Shown: positions 1 to 12,637 of the stretch, piece after piece
Position numbering within the stretch: position 1 is the stretch's first letter
Layout of the letters: each line of letters begins with the position of its first letter
NCBI RefSeq assembly: GCF_014905175.1
Contig: NC_057791.1
Coordinates: 12,652,177 to 12,716,176 of the forward strand
Length of the DNA stretch: 64,000 bases
Reading direction: 5' to 3'
From: Aphidius gifuensis
Taxonomy: Eukaryota > Arthropoda > Insecta > Hymenoptera > Braconidae
Made by a program: the position numbers and the translations under genes
Notes under the pieces: model-generated
What the model was told of the DNA's origin: nothing
Databases searched by the model: none
The model's input: the letters and a program-made list of their open reading frames with translations, nothing else

Positions 1-1410
1 ATTACTTGACTTAATCAGTATCATTTCTAGAGAATTATATTGTGTCAGCACTACATATAATGGCAAAATTCACAAATTATTGGGCAGGTTTATTGAAATG
101 GTTTGCTAAAATATAGATAAAAACATTATTTTTTCTATCCATCATTCATTTTTTCATAGAAGATCATATCTTTTTTTTCATCATCAATCGATTTTTAAAA
201 AGTTATTTTATTTTTCTAAAAAAATGATGAAAATGAAGGATTGAGGTGAGGTCAAGAGAGCTTAAAGTTTGCACAGAGGGAATAAGAGGGAGTTGGATGG
301 GATGGTAGTTGGCGGCCATACTGGTACGAAGCAACGAAACCCAGGGGCTGTGTCGACGGGTAAATAGGGTGAGGAGAAAGAGGAGCGAAAGAGGAAAGAA
401 GGATCGTGGAATATTGAAGGTGGGGGTGGTAGCATGCCGCTCACGTAGACTCTGCACGGTGGCGTGTTCGCCATTCCTAATGCCTTTGGTAGAAAAGCTA
501 TATATATATAGTAGATAGTTGGAAGTTTGAGACGAGGAGGAAATGAGTCTGGATCTGGTCGATTTGGTATACACCAAGAGAGTAAAATATAAATGACAAA
601 GTTCTTCACAATATATTTTCATCATATATGGAAAAAAAAAGGAAAAAAAATTATTTTAAAATAGACTTTATAGAATTTATCAGTAAAAAAGTTTTATAAA
701 TTATTAAAATCTGAATTTAAAAAAAGTATATATAGCAATGAGTAGAAAAATCAATACAAATATTGTATTTAGAAAAATAAACGAACAAAAGAAAAAAATA
801 TTAATATGAATACGGTTGTTAAATGATGGAAGTCATCAATAAAAAATAAAAATGGTAAATTATGGATAGTTTAAGGTATTTACCAAGAACGCGATTAAGG
901 GGGGAAAGGGGAGAGGGAGTTGATTTCTTGGAAGACTATTCAGAAACGCGAGGACAATACCAAACGAAGTATAATGTCTATTCGTTCATGGTTAATTGTT
1001 ACGCGTATCCACAACACGTACGAACTTCGATACCAAATCCATAAAATCCTTGATAACCATTTCCCCTTTCTCTTGTTTCGTCTTGTCTATATTCAACTAA
1101 TTTATTCTGAAGATGTGACACAAAAGACGCCTTCGATTTGACTTACATATATATATAAGTATGTGTATACAAAATTAATCCGCATTTTACTTTGTTACAC
1201 AATAAAATAAAACGAGTCAAGAATTTTGATATTAAACAATTTATAAGTTGATTTATTTTTCATAAGTCGTCAACATGACTTTCACATTGGTAAATATGTA
1301 AATTAAATTTAAAAATCAATATATTTAATAATTTACATGACCTCATTGAAAAAATTAATAAATATATATTTAAAATTTTATCGCTGAATTATTTGTTTTT
1401 TTTTTTTAAG
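1..1410 (+). other. Intron of trachealess, 5' part lies outside the window
   Basis: No convincing exon is seen before the acceptor at 1409-1410. A purine-rich, less AT-rich island at about 233-550 stands out from its surroundings and contains CACGTA (442-447), the reverse complement of TACGTG, the site bound by Sim/Trh-Tango dimers; another CACGTA lies at 1015-1020. Open frames in the island show no family resemblance. It could be an enhancer or an alternative promoter region; this is inference only. Confidence 0.5.
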
Positions 1411-4400
1411 GTTGAAATGACTGGATCAAGTGTATTTGACTACGTTCATCAGCAAGATCATGCGGAAGTTGCTGAACAACTTGGTCTTGGTTTAACATCA
1501 TCATCTAATTCATCTTCTGGTCCTCACTCATCAAGTTCTGGTTTAGCATCCCCCAGTAGTGCTGCATCGGAAGAACATGGTTCCTCTTCGACAGCAAATC
1601 CAGATGGTAAACTTAAAAAGAAAAATTATTGATAAATATATATATGAATGAAGTGACTAACACAGAATTCGTGAGCAACATTGTCTTCAAATATTGTCAA
1701 GTAAAAATGTATGAAAAGGGGGTAAATATTCAAAGCACAAAGACCACGTCGGCAACGTGCTCAAGGTAACCAAAAGTAGATCAGGGTGTATCACGTGGCC
1801 GTAGAGTAAAAACGTCGGACGTGCAGGACGTGCCCGTTGGCATCACCACGTGGCAAAATGTCTTTCAAAGGGGTTGTTAAACTTTCCTCCCTATAGTTTT
1901 ACACAATTTTTTTTTTTAATATCAAATCTTCGTATTGTAAATTCAATGTGGTTGTACACTACCAATGGTACTTCATGACCATCCAACTCTGTAATTCCTT
2001 TTTTTTTTTTTCAAATTAGAATTCTCATGATATCATACATGCCCACCTCAAATATATATATATATATATATCTGACGATTTTTCCAATTGTTATTCCACA
2101 ACGACAGTCTTTTTTCTGGCACGTACTTTTTTCCCCGCTTCTCCATGCCCTTGACAATAATATTCCTTTAACACCATCACACGTCATATCGTTACTTTTC
2201 AATTGTGCCATATACCTATCTTTTTTTTTTTATTTTAGAATTTTTAATTCATAACTTTTTAGAATGAGCATAGGACAATGACCCTCATTAGCACCAACAT
2301 AACGGTCATATGCAAATTTATTATCAATCATCTTGATTATCATTATTATTTTTCGTTTGATAGTTTCATCAGTAATGGCATTGACGTCTACCGGAACTTA
2401 CAAAGGATATGACCGAGCATTTTGCGTAAGAATGAAATCAACATTGACCAAACGAGGATGTCATTTTAAGTCTTCCGGCTACAGAGTAAGTTTAATTATT
2501 ATTTATTTATTTACTTATTTTGTATTTTAGTATTCTTTCCAAAACTAAAGATATAAGAATAGACAATTTATTTGTTCTCAATTAAATATATATAAGCTCG
2601 TTTATTCAGGGATTTTTGAAATTCTACGGTAAAGAATTGTTCGTTAGGGAAAGAAATATATATATGTATTTAGCCACACCCTATAGTTAGTCTTTCCTAA
2701 AGTCTTCATTAAACAAAATTACATAAATAAATATTTTAATTATTTTGATTGTTACAGGTTGTTTTGTTACTTTGTCGACTTAGACCACAATATCCATTTA
2801 GCCATGCTAGAAAATTATCACCACCATTGATGGGTATGGTTGGACTTGCAATTGCTTTACCACCACCAAGTGTACATGAAATACGTCTTGAGGCCGATAT
2901 GTTTGTAACTAGAATTAATTTTGATTTTCGGATAGCACATTGTGAACCAAAGTAAGCAATTATCAATTATTTTATTTCAATTAATCATATTTATTTAAAT
3001 AATAATAATTCTATTATTTTTTTATTTTTTTAGAGTATCTGAATTACTGGATTATACGGCTGATGAATTAACAGGTAAAAGTCTTTATGGACTTTGTCAT
3101 GGTGAAGATGCAAATCGTCTTAGAAAATCTCACGTTGATCGTAAGTATATAAAAATATACAAAATATAAGATTTGAATGCAAGTTGATTATATATTCTGT
3201 TTGTAAATGTTTTGATTATAAAATTGTAACAATTTTGCGAGTTTTAAATTTTCTCAAGACAGCATTGACGTTTTCTTTTTACCCAAACTCTTTCTTTAGT
3301 TTTTTATTATTCTATTTCTGTCTCTTTACCATCACGATCCAAGCCATCCATAGGATTTTGTATTTGAAGTCACTTGGTATTCAGAAAACAACTTTGGCTT
3401 TGCCGGATGCGGCATCTCCAGCAAGTTGTTATATACTTTCGTCTTTGTCGTCTCCTTTTCCTTTACAATCTATCCACATTTCTCTTTGCTTTTATTTCTA
3501 TGTTTTATATTACATATATATATAACTTACATATAACATAGATGTATACATGTATTTTTTGGAAAAGTGGGTGGTGACGTAGGGGTATTGGATAAAGTTG
3601 ACTCCCTTTTTTACCTCCTTAATTTGCCACACCTATCTTTTCCAAATTTTCTACTAGAAATATACTATTTGTATTAATAAAAAAATTATTTTTCTTTGCA
3701 GTTATTCATAAGGGACAGGTGCTCACACATTACTATAGATTGATGAATAAAAGTGGAGGATATACATGGCTACAAACATGTGCAACTGTTGTTTGTAATT
3801 CTAAAAATGCTGAAGAACAAAATATTATCTGTGTTAATTATGTTATCAGGTATGAATTTGGAAAAAAGAAAAAATGATTTTAATTTTTCTAAGATAATTT
3901 TTTAATTACAAATAATCTTTTTTTTAGTGGAAGAGAATATGAAAATTTAATAATGGATTGTTGTCAACTTGACGATGATGTATCGGGAGTTAAACGTGAA
4001 GATGCAACGGGAAATGATCCAGAGAATGGATCTCCAGATGCTGACAGAGGAGGTAAATGTAATAATTTTTTTATTTTGTTTCCAAAAAATAAAAATAATA
4101 CTGATATGAAGTTAGATAATTTTTTTTTCATCATTCAAATTTCTATGACACAGATTTCAGTTGATGGTTACACGTGTTAAACAAATCGGTAGTAACTAGA
4201 ATTGTAACAAACATTATAAACTCTATTACCAAAAAAAATTCTTGCTTTGACACGCTCTCTGAAATTTTTTAGTTCACCAATAGAATAAAATTGTATAAAA
4301 TAGACTGTATTATTGTGTTTGTAATGTGCCATGAAGTAACGGAATTTAGAAAAAAAAAACCTGCTTTAGTAAAAAAGTAGAAAAATAAGTAATAAATAAA

Positions 4401-5494
4401 GAAAAAAAAAAAAAGAAAAATGAAACTAGAATTAAATTTAAGGCTTTGCCACTTGAAAAATGACAAAAAAACTTAAATTTTTTTTTTAAAAAGTACAATT
4501 GTAGATGGGCATTGTTATTTAAAATAAAATTAACATATTTGAAAAAAAGTCATAAACTATATAAACTTGCACTTGATGCGCCTAATTCGATACGTAAATT
4601 TTTCAAATTTAAATATAATACATTTTTTTTAAAAGTATTAAAAAGTTTTTAAATTTCTTTCGTATTTTATTTTCAGAAGGTAAAAGCAGTGGTGGATCAA
4701 CGAGTCAGCACCCAGAAAATCCTCATCAATCAGCTCCAGATGATCGTGAAGAATCACGTAATTCTGAAGGTGAAACACATGGTGGTCATCATCATGATAA
4801 TGTTGCTCAATTACAACAAGAGCCTCAACCAGCTGTAACAAATATACCAAGTTTAACTGTTAAATCATTAGCAAGACACAAAAGAAAGTTTTCACCAACT
4901 GATGATTCATCATCTGGTGATGATGACGAGGATGATGATGATGATACAATAAAAACATCACGTAACCATACGCAAAGTCCAGCATCATCAAATCACTCCA
5001 TACAAAATGATAATGTACAAGTATTAGGAATATCAACAAGTCCAAAACGACCAAGAACTGATATAACACATGATGATATATCTGGTAGTACATCTGTCAA
5101 AGATTTAGAGCAAGCAATGTCAAAACATTTACCAACCACAGAATCACCAACACTTCACACCAAGAACTGAGTTATACGTGCAAATGTTCATGGTATAACG
5201 TCAAGTTCTAATAATAGAACAAACAGTAATGGGTATTATTCAGAAACACCACAAGGACCATTACCAACACCACCAGGCTCTGAAGAATCATCAACGTATG
5301 GTGAACATCAATTTTTACTTGGACACAATCAAAAATTATCAACTAATGGACCAGAAGCATTTACAAATTTAGTTTCATCATATACTTCAGCTAGTGGTTA
5401 TGCTATTGATTATCATTCAGCAATGACACCACCATCATCAGTATCACCAAGAGATAAACAACAACATCAACAACAGCAGCAACAACAACAACAC

Positions 5495-5529
<35 letters not shown>

Positions 5530-5665
5530 GCATCAACAACAGTTACAACAACAACAACATCAAAATCACCAACATCAACAACAGCAGCAGCAGCATCATC
5601 ATCATCATCAACAACAACAACAACAACAACAACAACAGCAGCAACAACAGCAGCAACAACAACAA

Positions 5666-5697
<32 letters not shown>

Positions 5698-5980
5698 ACA
5701 ATTACACTCATCAACTGTCGTTAGTCCTTATGAAAATTCAGTTTATGGTGATCCAGTATTGAGACATCAATATGAACCAGCTCAACCATTACCACTTAAA
5801 CCTCAAGTATATTCACCAAGCGTTCATCCAAGTGCTCTTGATGCTGCAGCTGTATATGCATCAGCAAGTCTTGGTGAACAACCACAATTTTTTCATCATC
5901 CAGCTGCTGGTCCTGGCTTTCACTTGTATCATCCAACCAATAAAACAACAACATCTGGATGGTATTCATCAGCTTCCTAA
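1411..5980 (+). CDS. trh: Trachealess, bHLH-PAS transcription factor (partial, with in-frame TGA)
   Basis: Trachealess pairs with Tango (ARNT) in the nucleus and switches on tracheal and salivary-duct genes. Exons: 1411-1606, 2373-2485, 2758-2951, 3034-3140, 3702-3849, 3928-4052, 4677-5980; every junction is GT-AG and phases agree. The first exon encodes the C-terminal half of PAS-A (VEMTGSSVFDYVHQQDHAE); the bHLH is upstream of the window. Next come the linker KGYDRAFCVRMKSTLTKRGC, PAS-B with its C-terminal extension (MFVTRINFDFRIAHCEPKVS to ISGREYENLIMDCCQL), an acidic SerThr-rich region, a long polyGln tract and the C-terminal SGWYSSAS. These strings are typical of Trh rather than Sim. The last exon holds an in-frame TGA at 5168-5170; the same frame then stays open for 269 codons with conserved-looking strings (VIRAN, GPLPTPPGSE), so the stop is suspicious. 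Read to 5980 the visible part is 728 codons; stopped at the TGA it is 458. Identity is highly confident; the structure around 5168 is not. Confidence 0.93.
1745..1852. promoter_or_regulatory. Cluster of six ACGTG cores in a trachealess intron
   Basis: Within 108 bp of the 1607-2372 intron there are ACGTG cores at 1745-1749 (minus), 1755-1759, 1792-1797 (CACGTG), 1819-1823, 1828-1832 and 1847-1852 (CACGTG). ACGTG is the core bound by bHLH-PAS/ARNT dimers, and trh autoregulation through such sites is known in Drosophila. The block is also clearly more GC-rich than the flanking intron. Further CACGTA or CACGTG sites in trh introns lie at 442, 1015, 2120 and 4171. The function as an autoregulatory or hypoxia-type enhancer is inferred. 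Confidence 0.5.
5168..5170 (+). other. trh: In-frame TGA inside the last trachealess exon
   Basis: The exon frame set by the splice acceptor at 4676 reaches TGA here, directly before VIRAN, a string that in other Trh proteins, as I recall, follows a conserved LRQLYANRES-like stretch. That stretch is missing here. This favours a small deletion or assembly error, or a skipped feature, over a true terminus. The base after TGA is G, not the C most favoured for insect readthrough. Confidence 0.75.
5456..5701 (+). repeat. trh: CAA/CAG tract encoding polyglutamine in trachealess
   Basis: About 82 codons, nearly all CAA or CAG, with scattered CAT (His) and a few others, including a CATCATCATCATCAT run near 5593. 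Low-complexity Gln tracts are common in insect transcription factors and vary in length between alleles. The reverse complement gives a spurious Val/Asp-rich open frame that should not be annotated. Confidence 0.95.
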
Positions 5981-7030
5981 TAGCAATTATATTATGAAAA
6001 TATGCCGTGTACTTAAACATGCATTAAAAAAATCCAAAGTCTGTTTATCTTTGATATAATTTGATAAAATAAAAACAAGAAAATATGAAGAATAATAATT
6101 TTGAAGTGCATATCAACGACTGCTGTGACTGGTTTTTTTTTTTTTTATTGTTTTTTTTTTTTACGTTATGTTTTTATCAACAGAAAAATGTCTGATTTAT
6201 GACTGATAAAAGAGAATTAAATTGTGAATTTTTAAAAAATTGTTAAAAACTAGTTTTTAAATATTAATTATGTTTTTTGTTTAATGTATTTTTTAAATTT
6301 TGGAAATGGAAAAGAACTTTTTTTGTAAAATCGTTTTTATATTTAATTGTTGATATTCGTTTACTTGTTTGTTTGTATCTGTAAATGATAAAGATACATT
6401 CTCTTTATTTTAAGAACGATTAATTGATTAATACATAATTTGGTAGATAAGAAAAAATTTGGTTTTAGATTAAATTTTTTTTCCCTAATTGAGATCAGTC
6501 AGAATATTGTAAATATTGTATCATAATTGTATCATTATTCTTCTAATAATTATTATGCAATCCTTCTCCTGAAGATATTTCGTAAAATGGAATTTACAAA
6601 AAATTCCGCATAAATAAAATGATAAATTAATAAAATAATAGTAATAGTGATAAAAATATGAAAAACTAAAATGCATATTGTCACCTTAATTTCTACTCCA
6701 AGCATATGAAAAAATTATTTGATGAGTATATATCATGATATATGCTTGTGTACTTTAATTACTAGGTAGTCGATTTTAAATTAATTTTGTTACAATAAGA
6801 ATATTAATTATTACAAAAACTAGAACAAATGTTCATTAAAAATAACTTTTTTGTTGTTTTTCCAATGGTATATTTGAATGACGAAATAAATCATTAAAAA
6901 AAAAAAACAAGTCTAAAAAATTTTAATTGTGAAACAAAAATAAACAAAAAAATAATTAGAAATGCAATGAAAAATGGGTGCGAGGCTTGCGATTAATATT
7001 GTACTGTGTAAATATAAATAAACTAATTTT
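5981..7030 (+). other. trh: Probable 3' UTR and downstream flank of trachealess
   Basis: AT-rich sequence without coding signs follows the TAA at 5978. Several AATAAA hexamers occur (for example near 6068, 6613, 6884 and 7014), so the real poly(A) site cannot be chosen by eye. Confidence 0.4.
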
Positions 7031-7666
7031 AACGTCATTATTTTTTCTGTGGTTTAATTATTTCGAAAGGCTCTTTATTAACAATACAAAAAATGAACTC
7101 GTAACGTACCTCATGATTTCCTGCTACCTTTAAAAAAAACTATTTTACTCTCAAATAATACATGAATGTTTCGCAAATTAAAACTCATTGCTAAGTCAAA
7201 CCATATCGTTCGATCAATAATATAGTTAAGCAGATAACTATCTCTCACTGTATCTGAAAACTAACTAAGCAATAGCTTATTTAGAGTTGTCTTCTTGATT
7301 TCTTTTATTATGAATTGTGCACATCATGATAAAGACTTCAAGATAAAAAACTCTTGTACATTTTCATGACTCACTGAGTGGGTACCAAAATAATTATTCA
7401 CAGCTTAGAGTGATTCGTGTGACATCTAGTAACAGAGTTCGAAACAATCTGAACATTCAACTTGTCAGACACTTAATAGATATATTTATATAAATGGTTT
7501 AAATGAGAAATATTGAGGTTAGAAGAAACTTAACGCACGGATATTTTGTTGTTAACAATAACTTGCCAAAACACTAGATATATCAGACATTAAATATGCA
7601 CATAATTTTTTAATACGAAAAAAAGAATAACACTAAATTCATCAGGCACTAAATATATATATATAT
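7031..7666. other. Intergenic AT-rich sequence
   Basis: Nothing recognisable: no long open frame, no inverted repeat of note. Confidence 0.4.
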
Positions 7667-8205
7667 ATTAGGGTGTTTTTTTTTTTTTCGATATTTTTTT
7701 TTCTCTTCACCCATCTTTATACAAGTTCATACAACTCTGAATCATGCCCAGAAAAAATTTGAACTCAATTGAAAAATATTTAGAGGTGGTTCAGGAGTCA
7801 TTTGTTTTTTCCATTTGATTAACATGGGGTTAATACACTTCATTCACTATTTTGATCATGGAGGCTTTAATTTTCGACCGTTCAAGTTCACGTTGGTCTC
7901 ATTTGATAGAGTATTAAATTCTATAGCATATAATATTCATAGTTTTGATCATTTACAATTAAAAAAAATAGTGAAATAATGCTTCAAAAAGGTAGTATTT
8001 AAAATTTTTTTGAAAAACAAAATTGTAAATGATCAAAACTATGAATATTATATGCTATAAAATTCAATACTCTATAAAATAAGACCAACGCGAAATATTT
8101 TTCAATTGCTTTCAAATTTTTTCTGGGCATGATTTAGAGCTGTATAAACTTGTATGAAGATGGGTGAAGAGAAAAAAAAATATCGAAAAAAAAAAAAACA
8201 CCCTA
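7667..8205. mobile_element. Foldback MITE, almost fully palindromic
   Basis: The left end TTAGGGTGTTTT is mirrored by AAAACACCCTAA at the right. The complementarity continues inward over the whole half-length (for example GGGCATGATT near 8124 pairs with AATCATGCCC near 7740, and TTGTAAATGATCAAAACTAT near 8022 pairs with its complement near 7945). No coding capacity; such elements are mobilised in trans. It sits in a TA-rich stretch, so a TA target duplication is possible but not provable. Confidence 0.8.
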
Positions 8206-9303
8206 ATATATATACATGGACATACAATTTATCATTAAGGATAGCTGGGCTAAATACTGAATTTGTTAGAGATTCCACATATATACCGTCATGGCACCAG
8301 TACTCGGACGGTAGAGGCGTAATTAAAACTATTTAAACTATAAAAAATATATTTAAAAAAAAAAAAAAAAAATCATTATTATTTTTAAATTCTTTATATA
8401 AATACCTTTCATTAAAAAAAAAAAACTTGTATAAATTATAAATTCAATGAAAATTTAATTAATTGAAAAATTTTTCAATTTCCTCAGTATCCGGACAAGT
8501 AAAATATATGAGAACCAGTTGTTGCACACGTTAGGTACCAGTTTCTAGACGGGCAAAAAAATATCAACGTCAAACAAATTTAGGTTATGTTTGGTAATGT
8601 TGTCAGTTTTACTAGTTGTTATTATAGTGTCAGGATACTTGTCCCAGATAAAATTTGATGAAACTGAAGGACCCTAATAGTCGGACTTTATTATTTATAT
8701 TTATAAAATTATGATCAAAAAATTTTTTTTATCTAGTCGGAAAATTCAAACATTTTCACGGAAATTGATATCAAACACTAAAATTAATTATATTTGATAG
8801 ACGCATAAATTGATGGTTTAATTAGTAGCAATCACTTGACGACGACTACTCACAGTGCCCTCTGAAGCCGTTTCAGTATCACATAATTCTATTCTACCTT
8901 TAATATTTATTTAAAAATGTTTCTATTATTTATAAAAAAAAAAAACCGTCTGTTTAAGCGTACGTGGAATCCATAAAATCAAAAGTCCTTTACAAGTGTA
9001 GAAAGTTATTTCAAAATTACAATAGAAAAACTTGATATGATTAATACTATAAATGCAACAATGTATTTATTATTATTAAAAAATAAAATGACATTCTGAA
9101 ATTAATGTTTTTTTTTTTCAAATACTTCTAAGTTGGATCCGTTTCAAATCAGGGAAACCGGATCCGGCTTACCTTAGCCAAACCTGACTGAACCCGGAGA
9201 TAACTTCGAAAAAAAAAAATAAGGTCCGATTAAAGTCCGGCAATCTGGATCCGATTCGGATCAGGAAAGAGTAAGGAAAGCCGGATCCGGATTACCTTAG
9301 CCA
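8206..9303. other. Intergenic sequence with GGATCCG-type repeats at its end
   Basis: No gene seen. Around 9133-9300 GGATCCG/CGGATCC motifs recur several times, and a matching stretch reappears at 12553-12590 just beyond the neighbouring element, so the 9304-12548 element seems to have landed inside an older repeat. Confidence 0.4.
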
Positions 9304-9513
9304 CCCGGGAAAAAATATTGTACGTGGAATTGTATATAATAACATATAATTGCATATTATTGTATACTATCGTATATAATTGTATGTTATTTTATACAAT
9401 TCCATATGTAAAATAAGATTCGATAACATACGTTCACATATGATTGTAGTATTTAATAATAAATAACATATAACTGTATATGGCTTTATTTTCATACAGA
9501 TTCATACGTGCGT

Positions 9514-10089
9514 ACACGGAGAGAAATCCGCAGCAAATAATGCTGTAGAGTATCAAACAAATTTTACTGTAGTCTACTTGAAATTGAGAAGTTGCGTGGG
9601 GAGGCCACCAGGATCGACTAGAATTTCCTACTACACTACAGTAATTTTAATCAAAACAAAACAAAAAAACGTCACAAAAAATTAAATAAAACCTTATTAT
9701 TTAAACATCAGAATAAAAATGTAATGTGTTTATTAATTTTAAAAAAATAAACCATTTTATAACTTTCATGTGTGTCACCGTATTTTAATTTAAATTCATG
9801 AATAAAATAAAAACAATAAACTTTTTTAGAAGAGGTTAGGAACATACTTGATTTCCAATAAATATTCGTGTCATCTGGCGGGAAAACCTGCTGTTCACTA
9901 CAGTAATTTCTGGCATAAAGTATACCATTAACTCGAGACTTCCAAAAATTCCGGTAGACTACAGTAAAAAATTTAGATGAAATATACTAATAATCATTAT
10001 AATAAGTGGGAATTAGTCGCTTTAATGACGTCAGCTATGATTTTTACGATACCACTACAGTAATATTTGGTGCGGATTTCTCTCCGTGT
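9514..10089. mobile_element. Nested MITE with ACACGGAGAGAAATCCGC termini
   Basis: The left terminus ACACGGAGAGAAATCCGC is matched at the right by GCGGATTTCTCTCCGTGT, 576 bp apart. The interior contains repeated CTACAGTA/TACTGTAG-like phrases near both ends and no open frame. It interrupts the TATAATAACATA repeats of the host element, so it arrived later. Confidence 0.75.
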
Positions 10090-12044
10090 ATTATTATATG
10101 CAATTGTATGTGATAATATACGATTATACCTATATGGAAACATAAAATTTCATATGACTCTAGTTTTTTGCAAGACCTTATGTCCATATTATTGCATGTT
10201 TTAATATACAATTGAATATGATAACATGTAATTTTATATGACTCTGGTTTTATGCAATATTTTATGTCAATGTTATTGTATGATATAACATATAATGTTA
10301 AGTAGTATCATATAATTATATATGACTAGTATTACGCAAAATGTTATGTCGATGTTATTGTATATTATTATATACAACTATAAACGATAACATATCATTA
10401 CATATGACTCTGGTTCTATGCAAAATCTCATGTCCGTGTTGTTGTATGGTATAATATACAATTGTATATAATTCCGTATAATTATATATAACTCTTGTTT
10501 TTATGCAATATCTTATGTCAATGTTATTGTATGTTATAACATATAATGAGAAGTAGCAACATATAATGTTATATAACTGGTTTTATACAAAATCTTATCA
10601 CTATGTAATTGTGTGTTATAATCCACAATTGTATATAATGCGATATAATTGCATATAACTCTGGTTTTATGCTACATTTTATGTCGATGTTATTGTATGT
10701 TATAACATATAATTCTAAGTAGTATCATATGATTTGATATGACAGCTTTTATACAAAATCTTATGTCGATATTATTGCATATTAAATTATACAATAATAT
10801 ACAATAACATATAATTACATATGATTCTAATTCAATGTAAAATCTCATGTCAATGTTATTGTATGATATATCATATAATTAGAAGTAACAACATATAATT
10901 TTATATAAATGGTTTTATGGAAAATCTTATAACTATGTAATTGTATGTTATAATACATAATTGTTTATAATGCGATATAATTGCATATTACTCTGGTTTC
11001 ATGCAATATCTTATGTCGATATTATTATATAATAAATTATACAATAATATACAATAACATATAATTACATATGATTCTAATTTTAGGAAAAATCTCATGT
11101 CAATGTTATTGTATGTTATAACATATAATTAAAAGTAACAACATATAATTTTAAATAAATGGTTTTATGGAAAATCTTATCACTATGTAATTGTATGTTA
11201 TAATATACAATTGTATTCAATGCTATATAATTGTATATTACTCTGGTTTTATGCAATATCTTATGTCAATGTTATTGTATGTTATAACATATAATTCTGA
11301 ATAGTATCATATGATTTTATATGACTGATTTTATGCAAAATCTTATATTGATATTATTGTATATTAAATTATACAATAGTATACAATAACATATAATTAC
11401 ATATGATTCTAATTTTAGGAAAAATCTCATGTCAATGGTATTGTATGTTATAACATATAATTCTGAATAGTATCATATGATTTTATATGACTGATTTTAT
11501 GCAAAATCTTATATTGATATTATTGTATATTAAATTATACAATAGTATACAATAACATATAATTACATATGATTCTAATTTTAGGAAAAATCTCATGTCA
11601 ATGGTATTGTATGTTATAACATTTTATTATATATAATAATATATAATTTTATATTATTCTGGTTTTCAGGTGGAGTCCTTAATGTATATTATTGTTTGAT
11701 ATTTTATAATATCGTATATTTATATATGATAATATATATTCATATAATTTTATTTCATTTCTATTCAAGATCATACATCCGTTTTAATACATGTATAATA
11801 CGAAATGTGATTATATGCAATAATATCAACTTGTCTTAAATAATAAATAAACATCAAAACTTTATTTTATTTTTTCAAGACTTTATTTTGTAGAATAGAA
11901 GCAATGTTAGTATGACTTAAGACGTAAAAAGATATTTTAAAATTTTTTCAATTAAAAAAGAAATTATTTATTGTTATCACAAATTTAATTTATCTCGGCC
12001 AACTTGTTCTATAAGTTTACAAAAAACACTTTGAGATTATATGC

Positions 12045-12120
12045 GTTCGATAGCCGCGTGGGTAAAGATGTGCGTTTAGTAATTAGAGCATTAAAGGTTC
12101 GAGTCCCGGTAAAGGCAACA
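12045..12120 (+). repeat. tRNA-like (SINE head) sequence
   Basis: Contains a near-consensus B box GGTTCGAGTCCC (12098-12109) and an upstream A-box-like TAGCCGCGTGGGTAAAG, spaced as in a tRNA. The arms do not give a clean cloverleaf, so a tRNA-derived SINE remnant is more likely than a functional tRNA. Confidence 0.45.
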
Positions 12121-12246
12121 AAAATAGATTTAGGTTTTTTCCATGATAGGTAGCAAATACGAGACAATAGATTTATAAAAATGTAATAACAATAAATAAT
12201 ATAATTTTTTTTTTAATTAAAAAAATTTTTGTATATAATCATATTC

Positions 12247-12548
12247 CGGGAAAAAATATTGTATGTTATAACATATAATTGTATGCGATTATGATTGTAT
12301 ACAATAATACGTTAAAATTGAGTGCATGTTATTGTATGTTATAATTGACCCGATAGTTTCGCATGTTATTGCATACAATTGTATATCATTGTATGGATAC
12401 AATTGTATGCAATAACATGCGAAACTATCGGGTCAATTATAACATACAATAACATGCACTCAATTTTAACATGTTATTGTATACAATCATAATCGCATAC
12501 AATTATATGTTATTATATACAATTCCACGTACAATATTTTTTCCCGGG
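12247..12548. mobile_element. Near-perfect 300-bp palindrome
   Basis: Two arms of about 145 bp are almost exact inverted copies; a GACCCGATAGTTTCGCATGT stretch near 12348 is mirrored near 12420. It shares the CCGGGAAAAAATATTGTA terminus with the left end of the larger element, suggesting it is a short foldback member of the same family. Confidence 0.75.
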
Positions 12549-12637
12549 CATACTGGATCCGATTCGGATCAGGATCCGGCCAAGCCGGATTCCATTTCCA
12601 CTCGGGGAGTGCTTTGCTCTTAAAAAATTAACAGCTC

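Larger units (their letters stand above)
9304..12548. mobile_element. Large composite repeat element with inverted CCCGGG ends
   Basis: Starts CCCGGGAAAAAATATTGTAC and ends with the exact reverse complement at 12529-12548; the inverted match runs on for about 45 bp. The interior (about 10090-11660) is a degenerate tandem array whose copies carry phrases such as ATGTCAATGTTATTGTATG and ATAACATATAATT, period roughly 150-170 bp. A second palindromic copy (12247-12548) forms the right end, and another MITE is nested at the left. No coding region. Confidence 0.65.

Noticed and set aside
5403..5714. Val/Asp/Ala-rich minus-strand open frame
   Set aside because: It is the reverse complement of the trachealess CAA/CAG polyglutamine tract.
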